From NCBI GenBank assembly GCA_963575745.1, contig CAUYUJ010014613.1, forward strand, positions 247,548 through 311,547: a DNA stretch of 64,000 bases, written 5' to 3'. The translations under genes and the position numbers were made by a program. Below the pieces are notes generated by a model that was given only the letters and a program-made list of their open reading frames with translations, did no database searches and had not been told where the DNA came from. Position 1 is the stretch's first letter. Each line of letters begins with the position of its first letter. This DNA is from Prorocentrum cordatum. Taxonomy: Eukaryota; Sar; Dinophyceae; Prorocentrales; Prorocentraceae. Below, in pieces: positions 50,317-59,738 of the stretch.

Positions 50317-52298
50317 ATGGACCCGTTTGCTCATTTAGACTGGGCGCTGCACCTGCCGCTGTGCACCGGGAGTTTTCCATCCCTGAGGCGTCCAGAGATG
50401 CAATTAATTGGCATTCAGCCGGCCCTAGCGCGCTGTGCGAGTTCAGGTGGCGCCAGTTGAAATATTGGAAGCACCGCCAACAGGTGACGGCGCTAGCGTG
50501 GCGCGACCAGCACGCGCGCTTGCCGGCGCACGTCCGTGCCATATTGGGGCCTGAGAAGAACTTGGCGTTGTTTTCCGAGATGCTGGAGGCCTCGGGCTCT
50601 CCAGACACTCACCTCGCAGCATCGCTCGCGCAGGGTTTCCCTCCAGCGGGGTACATCCCCCCGAGTGGTACCATGTGCTTGAGCGACGCCGTTAGCCGCA
50701 CATCGCCAGAGGAGCTGCTGGAGGCAGCGCCAGGCGCCAACGCTAGCATCCTGCAAAGAATCCGAAACGCACCTGCAAGGGACGGTCGCGTTTCAGAAGG
50801 CCTCGAGGCCCGCATCTGGGCGGAGGTAGCGGCTGGACAGGCCGAGTGGCGCGATTTGCCATCGGATCTCTCGGGCGTGGTGTTGTCCCCTCGGTTCGCT
50901 GTGGACGAGGGCTGGCGCTTTCGCGATGGACAGTGGTCTCTCAAGGTCCGCGCCATCGATGACCTCACAGCTTCTGGGGTCAATGGCGCGACCACGGTCT
51001 CCGAACGCGTCGCCCACGAAACTCTCGATGATTTAATGGCGGCGGCGCAAATGCCTCGTCGCTGGTGGAGCCAGCGCAGCGGACGTCCGCTTCCGCAAGG
51101 ATGACGTCTGCGAGGCCTACAAAACTCTCCCGCTGCATAGTGACCATCTCCCGTTTGCGGCCGCTGTGACGGCGGAGTCCGTCTCGCAGGATCAGTTCCT
51201 GCAGCTGTTCTGTTGTCCATTTGGGGGGAAGGCGAGTCTCCATGCCTGGCAGCGCGTGGGCGCGGCTTTTCAAACCATACTTTGGCGTTTGTTTAGCATC
51301 GTGTATCCACGTTTCGTGGACGATTTTTTCGGCATTGATGCAGAGCAAGCGCACGAATGGGGTGATAGCGCCGTAGGCGCCGCCTCTTTAGCTAGATTCG
51401 TCATCCAGGATTTGCTGGGCTGGCGTCTTGATTCACATAAAGCAGTTACGGCAGCTTTGAGTTTTGTTGCGCTGGGCGTTCGTGTGTCCGTGGACGCAAC
51501 CACAGAGTGTTTAAACTTTGTCGTGCCCAGCGACAAGTGCGCCAAGTTGCTGGCGGAAATCGCAGAGGTGCTCCGGGACCAGCGTTTAACGCCAGCGCGC
51601 GCGCAGAAGCTGGCCGGCCGGCTCAGCTGGGGGGCCACAGCAGTCATCGGGAAGGGCGCGCGCGTCTATCTGGCGCCGCTCTTCCGGCATTCAGCCGGGA
51701 GAAGCACTCGCATCTCCAAGCGTTTGCGCTTTGCGCTCCGTGGCAGCAGCTCCTCAATTCGCAGCCAAGCAGGGCCGTCCCGCTGTCGCCATCGGTGAAG
51801 CCACGTTTGGTGGTGTACACTGACGCCTCGGGAGCAGGCGTGCTGGCTTGGATGGCAGTGCTGGCCGGGCGTAAGTTTTTCGCTTCAGCGCCAGTGCCGG
51901 GCTGGCTTGCGAGGTGGGCCTGCCCGCGTCAGCAGCAAATCCACACCTGGGAGCTAGTAGCTGCACTGTGTGCATTTTGGCACTTTTTCAGTCTGCCCGA
52001 AGGCATAGCGGGGCTCGACGTTGTGATTTTTATCGACTCGACAGTCGCACTCGGGACGCTGCTCCGCGGGTGCTCCCGCCAGCGTGACTGGAATGCTATG
52101 GTGGCTGGCGTGTGGTTTGCTGCAGCAGACCGCGGCCACTTTTTAAGTGCATTCCGCGTGCCTTCACATTTTAATTCGGCAGACTGGCCAACTCGTCCAA
52201 AGCAGAAGGCATCGGAGTTGGCACAGCTGGTCTCTCGCGGCTTCGCTCGCCTCGAGTGGGCTTGGCCGGCAGTGGATTTCTGGCAGCAGAGGCGGTGA
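50317..52298 (+). pseudogene. N6 reverse transcriptase/RNase H, several frameshifts
   Basis: Starts DPFAHLDWALHLPLCTG. Frame breaks lie near 50380, near 51060-51105 (before RFRKDDVCEAYKTLP) and near 51740-51780. Motifs kept are LGPEKNLALFSEMLEA, RAIDDLTASGVNGATT, CPFGGKASLHAWQR, FVDDFFGID, VYTDASGAG, WELVAALCAF, FIDSTVALGTL and NSADWPTR. Old and inactive. Confidence 0.87.
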
Positions 52299-52395
52299 CG
52301 GGCATGCATTCGCGAGGAAGGAAAAAAGTGCGCAGATGTTGCTTCGTCAGCGTTTCTTGCCGCGTGCGGCGGCGCACGGCCTCCCACGCAGTCAT

Positions 52396-52416
52396 CCGTA
52401 GTCAGCTTGGCCCAAC
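52396..52416 (+). promoter_or_regulatory. Spliced-leader-like relic at N6 YR start
   Basis: CCGTAGTCAGCTTGGCCCAA plus C, flush with the ATG at 52417; 16 of 21 positions match without gaps. Confidence 0.62.
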
Positions 52417-53972
52417 ATGGCACTTGAGTTCATCAACCGCGAACGCGCGCGGTGGGCTTTGGGCGATGGCGCCTCGGACCCTGGGCCGCTAAAAGAAGCA
52501 TGCCCCCATGATGTGGTGCCGCCTGCTCTTGCGCAGTGGTTCACGGGGGTGCTTCGGCGCACGCCGCCGCGTTGCCACCCGGCATCGCCTGACAATGTGT
52601 TGCGCGCTCTCGCCAGTGGCGGGGCCGTGGCCGGAGATGACTTCAACGACATGAGTGTGCAGGAGCTTCGGGACGTCTGGCCGTGCCTCCGAAAGCTGGC
52701 CAGTGAATTCTTGGCCATTTTCCCTTCTGAGAGGCGCTTTCCTGTGGCGCCGCCGGCAGGGCCCTTCCAGGGCAGCGGCGGCTCGAGCGGTGAGGTCGCA
52801 TCGCCTTTGGTGGAAAGCGCCACGCCCGCAGGGCCAGAAGGGGGCGAAGCTGAAGTTGCCCTTGCTGCTCTTGGCTTCCTGGCCGCAGCTCGCTTTCGGA
52901 GGACTTTCCTGGAACCCAAGGACTTGGCCGACGCAGTGCAAACGCTTGGCCGCGTTAAGCCTGAGAGCTCCAAGTGGCGTGGGCTCGGCGTCACGGAGGC
53001 GCAGGGGGCAACCCGAGAGAGCGTGCTTTGCAACTGGTGGGCAATATGTCTGAGTTCGCAGCGACGCAGGAGCTTTTGAGACGAGAGCTCTGCGGGTGGC
53101 ATCGGAGTGCTTGCAAGTATGCGTCCGCAGTGCGGCTTTGGGGCCAGGTAGCCAAGGGCCTGGGAGTGCCGCCGTGGCCGCCGACAGACAGCGTGCTGGG
53201 GGTCTTTGCTTTCGCAGTGCAGAACAGCAACACGCTGATGACGTACTGCGCCCAGGTCCGGGCGGCCCTGCTGCGGCTGGTCCGGGCCCCTCTGGGGTGT
53301 TTGGAAGACACCTCAAGTCTGGCACGGGGGGCCGCCAAAACGGTGCCCGGCACGAGCCGCTTTCGAGCGCGGGCCAGTGCGCACGACACCCGCAGCGTTG
53401 CTGGCCACGTGCGGGAGGTGCTCCGGGACCCTTTGGTGGCGGATTCCTTCGTGGTCGCCAGACACTTCTGTCTCCGTTTCGCGTCGGAGGTGGTGCCTCT
53501 GGAGCACGACGGGCCGCGCTCCAGGGTCGTGCTCTCGGTCGACGGGGGCTCGCCCACGGCGTGCATCTACTTGCGCAAGCGCAAGATGCACACAGAGACA
53601 GTGGTGGTGACGAGGCGGTGCATCTGCGTTCTCCAGTCGCGGCAGCTGTGCGGGGTGTGCGTCCTGCAGCGCCGGGCTGGGCGGGGGCGCCTCTTCCCTG
53701 GCCTGTCCTACAGGGCAGCTCTGGCCACGCTGAAAGCATCGGCGCTGGCGCTCGGCTTCGAGCGCGCGGCCGAGTGGGGCACACATGCTTTCCGCAGAGG
53801 CTGGGCGGACGAGTGTTTGGCGGCGGGCGGCGTGCCGGCGCTCTTCCACAGTGGAGGCTGGCGTGGCGTCGCTGCGTTCGGCTACGCCTCTGCCGCCTCC
53901 AGAGACGCCATGACTGCTGCGGAGTGGCCAGTGGAGTTTTCGGACTCGTCTGCGTCCGACGGCGCGCCGTGA
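52417..53972 (+). pseudogene. Tyrosine recombinase of N6, one frameshift
   Basis: MALEFINRERARWALG start. The frame changes between about 52974 and 53079, near GNMSEFAATQELL. The catalytic domain is then complete: FCLRFASEVVPLE, YLRKRKMHTET, CICVLQSRQLCGVC, GTHAFRRGWADE, HSGGWRGVAAFGYASAA, EFSDSSASDGAP tail. It is closest to N5 YR. Confidence 0.87.
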
Positions 53973-54073
53973 GCGGTGGAGACTGTGAAAAATTACGTCG
54001 GGTCTATGCCATCATCTGTGCTCTCGTCGTCAGCAGTGGGATTGGGGTCCGGGTCGCCGAGGGCCCCAGCATT

Positions 54074-54672
54074 GGGTCTCGAGGGCTCCTTGGGGATTCT
54101 CGTGCTCCCCTGCCCGGCTGCGCGCTGTGTGTCGCCCAACGGTCCGTGCGGGCGCACAGGACCATCCCAGAGGAGAGCGGCCGCACGAGAATCTTCATCA
54201 TCCCTAAGCTTTGGTTCTGGGGAGGAAGATTCTCACAGGCCGCTTCTGTCCCCATTCGGGGATTCGGTGATTCGGTTGCCTTTCGGCGTCTCCGTTCCCC
54301 TTGCCGCCCGGGCCCGAGGCGGGGTAGCAAATATCGGCCAGTGCTCCCGTGGGAGCCGCGTGGCTACGCTGCAGGCCAGCGGCTGGGCAGCGTGGCCTGG
54401 GCGCGCGCGGCCTCGTCGGGGCGACGCTCTGGCGGGCCGGCGCGCCCTCCTGCGGGCCGTGGGCGCTGGTCGCCTGGGGCGCCGCTTTCGCCGGCGCGGC
54501 CGGCTTTCCCGCCCGCCCTCCCTGGGGTGTCTTGTGTGCTAGCCGGGCTGGGTCTCGAGGGCTCCTTGGGGTCTCTCGTGCTCCCCTGCCCGGCTGCGCG
54601 CTGTGCGTCGCCCAACGGTCCGCGCAGGCGCACAGGGCCATCCCAGAGGAGAGCGGCCGCACGAGAATCTTC
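54074..54672 (+). repeat. N6 3' split-repeat block (B1-A2-B2)
   Basis: B1 54074-54196, A2 54197-54504, B2 54550-54672 (123-bp B copies with several differences). At the join CACGAGAATCTTC meets ATCATCCCTAAGC. The array flank resumes at 54673. Confidence 0.87.
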
Positions 54673-55157
54673 TCGCCAATAGAGCGCGGCTCCGCGCATT
54701 CAGGCGCAGGCGCGCTCAGAATCGCAAATAGAGCGCGATCCGCGTATTCTGGCGCAGGCACGACCAGAATCACAACGCGAGCGTGCCTCCGCATTCTGGC
54801 GCAGGCGCGCCCAGAATCGCAAAGAGTCCGCGCATTTTGGCGCAGGCGCGCGCAGATTCGCAAATGGAGCGCGAATCCGCGCGCCCAGAATTGCAACTAA
54901 GCGCGACTCCGCGCATTCTGGCGCCAAGATTGTCATTCCAAGCGCGTTTCTGCGCTTGGCGGCGCAGGAGGCGGCCCAAATCGTCTTCGGGGCGAGGTTG
55001 CCAAATCTTTGGCGCAGGGCGCCCGCAGTGGTATTCTGAGCGCAGTTCCGCGCTCAGCGGCGCTGGTGCGCCCAGAATTGCGATTGCACGCGATTCAGCG
55101 GTTGCCTGCGTTGCAGGGCGCCGTGCGCTTAGATTGGCATTAGTGAATGCAGTTTTC
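54673..55157. repeat. Minisatellite array, continuation between N6 and N8
   Basis: Same 49-bp unit as 39341-41178 for about 250 bp, then related units (CGCAGTTCCGCGCTCAGCGG). N8 is inserted after GCAGTTTTC. Confidence 0.85.
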
Positions 55158-55368
55158 ATCGCCCCTAAATCGTGCAGCGGTTTGGGGGGCAGGAAAATCT
55201 CCAGGAGGACTCGAGTGGTCTCCTCGCTTCCTGGCCTCGGTGGCCTCAGGGGAATCGCGCTGGTTCACTGCCTGGCAGTGCCCCCCGTGGCGCGGCGGAT
55301 CGTTGTGCTTACAGCCGGTGGCCGCGTGCGGCTGGTGGATTTGGGCGCGGGGATGCCACGCCACTTGC
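55158..55368 (+). repeat. N8 A1 half-repeat with terminal hairpin
   Basis: Starts ATCGCCCCTAAATCGTGCAG, then CGGTTTGGGGGGC and AGGAAAATC. It matches A2 at 61627-61837 with few changes. Confidence 0.9.
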
Positions 55369-55990
55369 GTAGGCCCTGCGGGAGGCCAGTGCCGCAACAG
55401 TCCTGCGGGGGACTGCTCTGCTTGGCTTGTTCGGTTGCCCGTGCAACGTGGCGCAGGGCCCCGGTGGCTGCTGTGCGTGGTCCTGTGGTCTGTGGCGCAA
55501 CAGCCCTGCGGGAGGCTGCTTTGCAGGCACTTCGGGAGGCCAGTGCCGCAACAGTCCTGCAGGAGGCTGTTCGGCATGTCTTGTTCGGTTGCCCGTGCAG
55601 CGTGGCGCAGGGGCCCCGGTGGCTGCTGCGCGTGGTCCTGTGGTCTGTGGCGCAACAGCCGTCCGGGAGGCTGCTTTGCAGGCCCTTCGGGAGGCCAGTG
55701 CTGCAACAGTCCTGCGGGAGGCTGTTCGGCATGTTTTGTTCGGTTGCCCGTGCAGCGTGGCGCAGGCGCCCCAGGGGCTGCTGCGCGTGGTCCCGTGGTC
55801 TGTGGCGCAACAGCCCTGCGGGGGGCTGGTCTGCAGGCCGTGCGGGAGGCCAGTGCCGCAACAGTCCTGCAGGTGGCTGCTCTGCTTGTCTTGTTCGGTT
55901 GCCCGTGCAGCGTGGCGCGGGTGCCCCAAGGGAGGCTGCCCCGCGTGGTCCTGTGGTCCGTGGTGCAACAGTCCTGTAGGAGGCTGCTCT
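55369..55990. repeat. N8 leader tandem array, about 155-bp unit
   Basis: Four copies marked by GGAGGCCAGTGCCGCAACAG, TTGTTCGGTTGCCCGTGCA and GGTCCTGTGGTCTGTGGCGC. Open frames are artefacts. Confidence 0.88.
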
Positions 55991-56134
55991 GCAGGCCGTG
56001 GCGCAGCATTGCCAGGCGTTCTGACTTCCCACGTTGGGCACCTGCCCGGGTGTTCCGGAGTTGTTTGGGCTCGAGCGTGACTGTTCGTTCTGCGCCGCAC
56101 GCCCCCTTCTGACTCACTGCGCGTCTCCAACGTG

Positions 56135-57385
56135 ATGTCCTTTGCGTGCGAGGAGGTGTGGGCCTTCGTGCGCGCCCTGCCGGAAGGAGCGCTCTGCAGG
56201 GCCACTTTCGATGCAGCCGTCGAGTGGTGCACCTTCGTGGCGTCGATCGACCCAACACCGAAGGCGAGGCATGATCTGTTCTGGTACCTGTCCATTGGTC
56301 GGCTGGTGGCAGAAAAGATGGGATCTGTCTCCCCGCTTGACGATGCCGACTCGTCCATGCGAGGCATGATTGGTGACGTTATTACAGCGCAGGAGGCGCC
56401 GTACACAGCAGAGGCGGAATCAGCGGAGTTCAAGAGCTGGATTGTCCAGCCTGCGCAGGTCACCTTCGCACTCCGGTTGCAGGCGAAATGCGCCGCAGCG
56501 GAGCCGCCAGCTCCGACTCCAGAGGCGACCTTGGCAGACACCATGAAGGAGTACTTGGAGGCGCAGGCTGCGAGCCACAAGCGCTCGGTCAAGGCGCTCT
56601 CTTTCGACTTGAAGGCGCGGCTCCAGGAGCTGAACATGGAGGCCTTCCCAAAGGACGGCCTCCCGTCGGAGGAGAACCTCGCTGTCTTCGAAGCCGCCGG
56701 CCGTGTGGCTAAGGAAAAAGGTCGGCTGTACGTCGGCAGCGCCGACGGCGAGGACCTCCAGAGGAACTTCCGGCCCTCGTGGTCGAGGATTCCTCGCGTC
56801 GACGTGCCAGTTGGCGACGGCTCGGTGGCCGACCGCCATCGCCAGATGGCGGAGTTCAAACGGGCGCGCGCGGCCACTGAGCTTGACTACCCTGGGTATT
56901 CGACGTTCCATGCCCACGTGATGGACTGGGGCGTCAAGCTCATTTTGATGAAAGTTGCGACTCCATTGGAGATTCTTGGCTACACGATGCTGCTGACCAA
57001 AGTGGTCGAGGAGCATGGGGGGGTCCGCACGGCGTACCAGTATGACATTCTGGCGCGCACGTACATGGCCAAGGGCCTCGAGAACGGCGATCCTGAGTGG
57101 AACGTTTACTTTTCGAAGCTGCACCAGGACACTTTGCGGGAGGCCAAGGACAAGGTCCACGGCCGCGCCTCCGACGCGGCCAGGATGGCAGCCGGCAAGG
57201 CAGGCGGTAAGGGTGGCAAGCCCGGCAAGGCTGACTGGAGGGGCCACGAGTCCGCGCCGGGCAGCAGCTCCAAGAGGTCGTTGTCTCCGGCAGTGCCGCC
57301 CCGCTCGCGCAGCCCGTGGGGGCGCAAGCAGGGCAGCTGGCAGCAGAGTGGCTGGCAGCAGGGTGGCTGGTCGAAGAAGAAGTGA
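56135..57385 (+). CDS. Gag-like protein of N8
   Basis: 416 aa, start MSFACEEVWAFVRALPEG. Blocks: WCTFVASIDPTPKARHDLFW; FPKDGLPSEENLAVFEAAG; GSADGEDLQRNFRPSWSRIP; YPGYSTFHAHVMDWGVKL; EEHGGVRTAYQYDILARTYMA. The basic tail is SRSPWGRKQGSWQQSGWQQG. Ends KKK-UGA. I see no convincing leader relic upstream, unlike N1 and N4. Confidence 0.78.
   Translation: MSFACEEVWAFVRALPEGALCRATFDAAVEWCTFVASIDPTPKARHDLFWYLSIGRLVAEKMGSVSPLDDADSSMRGMIGDVITAQEAPYTAEAESAEFKSWIVQPAQVTFALRLQAKCAAAEPPAPTPEATLADTMKEYLEAQAASHKRSVKALSFDLKARLQELNMEAFPKDGLPSEENLAVFEAAGRVAKEKGRLYVGSADGEDLQRNFRPSWSRIPRVDVPVGDGSVADRHRQMAEFKRARAATELDYPGYSTFHAHVMDWGVKLILMKVATPLEILGYTMLLTKVVEEHGGVRTAYQYDILARTYMAKGLENGDPEWNVYFSKLHQDTLREAKDKVHGRASDAARMAAGKAGGKGGKPGKADWRGHESAPGSSSKRSLSPAVPPRSRSPWGRKQGSWQQSGWQQGGWSKKK
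57383..57385 (+). other. UGA at the end of N8 gag
   Basis: Context AAG TGA AGC. The gag frame stays open for about 300 nt (SGSSRQSSRSGSS...) to 57688. The RT frame is one base different and is open only from about 57520. The shift therefore lies between 57520 and 57688. Confidence 0.5.
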
Positions 57386-57630
57386 AGCGGTTCTAGCCGC
57401 CAGAGCAGTCGCAGTGGCTCTAGTGCAGCTTCCTCCCGTTTTGATGGAGGTTTGTGCGGCACGCCTGAATGCGATGCCGGCCGCGTTTCTGGCGGACCGG
57501 GCGCAGACGCCCATTTTGATGGCGAATCAACCGCACCTGCAGGCGGCCGCGTTTTGATCGGCCAGGCGGGGCAGGCACGTTTCACTCGGAATATCCCGAC
57601 TCCCTGGCCGCGGCCAGGCTGCGGGGTGGT

Positions 57631-59703
57631 GTGCATAGCTTTCTGCAGAATCCGGCAGTCGCAAGCTTCGGCCCATTGGATCATTTAGAGTGGGCTCTGC
57701 AATTGCCTGCGGGCGACGGTCTGCCAGAGGTGCCGGAGTCCATCGCTGCCTCTCTCTCTTCCGCCCTCAGCCTTGACGGGCAACTGCTGGCGCAGGCTCG
57801 GGCCGGCAGTCTCGCGCACTGGCGTGAGCGCAAGCGTGTGCTGGACCCACTTTGGGCGCGTGAGTTCGGGCTGCTGCCCGCGCACGTCCAGAGGGTACTC
57901 GGTCCGAAGAAAAATTTGCTTGTGCTCAGCGAGATGCTCGAGGCCATTGCGTGGCCCGACGCTCGTCTCGTAGCCAATCTTCGGGATGGATTTCCGCTTC
58001 TTGGCCAGATTCCGCGCAGTGGCGTGCTTCCCCAAATTCCGTTTGGGGGGTGCTCCCAGTCGGCGGCGAGTTTACGCGCGCAGGCTGATGCTTTAAACGC
58101 AGAGACGCTCTGCCGTGTTCGGCGGCCAGCGGGTCTGGAGGACTCGGTGCGAGCGCTCTTTGTAGCAAAATGCGAACAGGAGGTCAGCGACGGCCATGCG
58201 AGGTGGCGATCTTTGCCTGGCAATTGCGTCCTAACTGCTCGGTTTCCAGCCGACGAGGGCTGGAAAGGTCACTCCCGCAAAGTGCGGTGCATCGACGATT
58301 TTTCGGCATCTCTTATAAATGCCGCCGTGTCTGTGGGTGAAACCATCCAACAGGACACGCTAGACCGTTTCTTGGCAGTCCTCTGCGCGGTTCTCGAAGC
58401 AGGACCCGGCGGAGCCGCGATACGCAAGGAGGACTTCGTTAGTGCTTTTAAGACCCTCCCGCTTGCTAGTTCCCATCTCCACTTCGCGGTGGTGACGTGG
58501 GACTCGGCCGAGAGCCGCGGGCTGGGGCTGCAACTTCTGGCCTGTCCTTTCGGCGCGGTGGCGTCCGTCTACAATTGGGAGCGCTTCGGAGCGGCAATCA
58601 GATCAGTTCTGGCTCGCCTGTTTTCCGTTGTGTTCCTCAGGTTGGTTGACGATTTATTCGGCGCAGACCCAGTCGTCCCAGGCGCGCCGTTCCTTGCCAC
58701 GCCGGCTGGTGCCAGCGAGGTCGCGCGCGAAGTTGTGGAGGAATTGCTTGGCTGGGAATTTGATGCCTCCAAGCGGGTGTCGGAGGCAACATCCGCGTCC
58801 ATTTTGGGAGTGGAGGTCTCTGTGGATTCCGATGCGCAGGCGATCCATCTGCAGATTGCCCTGGCCAAGCTCTCTCAGTGGAATTCGCAAATTCGCGCGA
58901 TTTTGAAGCGAAGCCGGCTGCGCCCAGCTGAGGCTAAGAAGTTGGCCGGGCGGCTTAGTTGGGGTGCTTCCGCAGTTTTCGGCCGGGCGGCGCGGGTGCA
59001 TTTGGCGCCACTTTTCAAGCAAGCGTCCGGTAACTCTTCTGCCCTGACTGGGCGGGTCGCGCGGTCGCTGCAGTGGTGGCTGCGTTTCCTCGAGGGCGTG
59101 CCGCGGCGCGCAGTGCTGTGCTCGTCCCCGGCGGCGCGACGCCGGTGCATTGTTTACTCGGACGCTACTGGACGTGGCAGTTTGGCATGGGCCATCTGCT
59201 TGCCGGACCGGCGTCTTTGGTCTGCGTCCGCCGTGCCCGACGCAGTGTGGCGGTGGGCACGTTGCCGGAAGAACCAGGTGGCAACGTGGGAATTAATGGC
59301 TGCCATCTGTGCTCTCCACTGGCTGTTAAGCGAGCAGCTCGGTGATCTGGAGGTTCTGCTTTATGTGGACAACCAGACAGCCCTTGGCACTCTCGTGCGG
59401 GGCTCTTCCAGACAGCCTGATTGGAACGATCTGATCGGCGACCTCTGGCTTCGCGTGGCCAGGGCTGGGATGCTTTTATATAGCTTCTACGCTCCGAGCC
59501 ATTTAAATCTAGCAGATGCACCCGCGAGACCGCGGGAAAAAGCTGCAGCGCTGGAGGCAATGCAGGCGGCAGGCTTTACGGACGTTCCGTGGAGCTGCCC
59601 ACCAGACGCGGCAAAAAAATGGGACGATTTCTGCATCGTCATCTGTTGTGTGGTCGCCGTTGCTCGTCGTGTCCCGCTAGCATCGGGCAGCAGTAGTCAG
59701 TAG
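57631..59703 (+). CDS. Reverse transcriptase/RNase H of N8 (no ATG; one frame off gag)
   Basis: The frame is open from about 57520 to 59703. Motifs are LGPKKNLLVLSEMLEA, RCIDDFSASLINAAVS, RKEDFVSAFKTLP, CPFGAVASVYNWER, LVDDLFGAD (Phe to Leu before DD), VYSDATGRG, WELMAAICAL, YVDNQTALGTL and LNLADAPAR. The C-terminus is AAKKWDDFCIVICC... instead of APWL: about 31 bp with the original stop is missing relative to N3. A single-base frameshift from gag makes expression doubtful unless frameshifting occurs. Confidence 0.85.
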   Translation: MHSFLQNPAVASFGPLDHLEWALQLPAGDGLPEVPESIAASLSSALSLDGQLLAQARAGSLAHWRERKRVLDPLWAREFGLLPAHVQRVLGPKKNLLVLSEMLEAIAWPDARLVANLRDGFPLLGQIPRSGVLPQIPFGGCSQSAASLRAQADALNAETLCRVRRPAGLEDSVRALFVAKCEQEVSDGHARWRSLPGNCVLTARFPADEGWKGHSRKVRCIDDFSASLINAAVSVGETIQQDTLDRFLAVLCAVLEAGPGGAAIRKEDFVSAFKTLPLASSHLHFAVVTWDSAESRGLGLQLLACPFGAVASVYNWERFGAAIRSVLARLFSVVFLRLVDDLFGADPVVPGAPFLATPAGASEVAREVVEELLGWEFDASKRVSEATSASILGVEVSVDSDAQAIHLQIALAKLSQWNSQIRAILKRSRLRPAEAKKLAGRLSWGASAVFGRAARVHLAPLFKQASGNSSALTGRVARSLQWWLRFLEGVPRRAVLCSSPAARRRCIVYSDATGRGSLAWAICLPDRRLWSASAVPDAVWRWARCRKNQVATWELMAAICALHWLLSEQLGDLEVLLYVDNQTALGTLVRGSSRQPDWNDLIGDLWLRVARAGMLLYSFYAPSHLNLADAPARPREKAAALEAMQAAGFTDVPWSCPPDAAKKWDDFCIVICCVVAVARRVPLASGSSSQ

Positions 59704-59719
59704 CCGGTTTGGTTCGAAG
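59698..59719 (+). promoter_or_regulatory. Spliced-leader-like relic upstream of N8 YR
   Basis: CAGTAGCCGGTTTGGTTCG then AAG, as in N3, 19 nt before the ATG at 59739. Confidence 0.6.
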
Positions 59720-59738
59720 AAGGCTGGCGGTGCAAGCC

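Larger units (their letters stand above)
41179..54672 (+). mobile_element. N6, degenerate Ngaro-like retroelement carrying N7
   Basis: 13.5 kb including N7 (41997-47599), so about 7.9 kb itself. A1 41179-41485, array, leader, gag, RT, YR, B1 54074-54196, A2 54197-54504, B2 54550-54672. The flanks rejoin as CCGGAA|TCGCCAATAGAGCG, a sequence found intact in the array at about 40086. No target duplication. All three genes are disabled. Confidence 0.88.
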
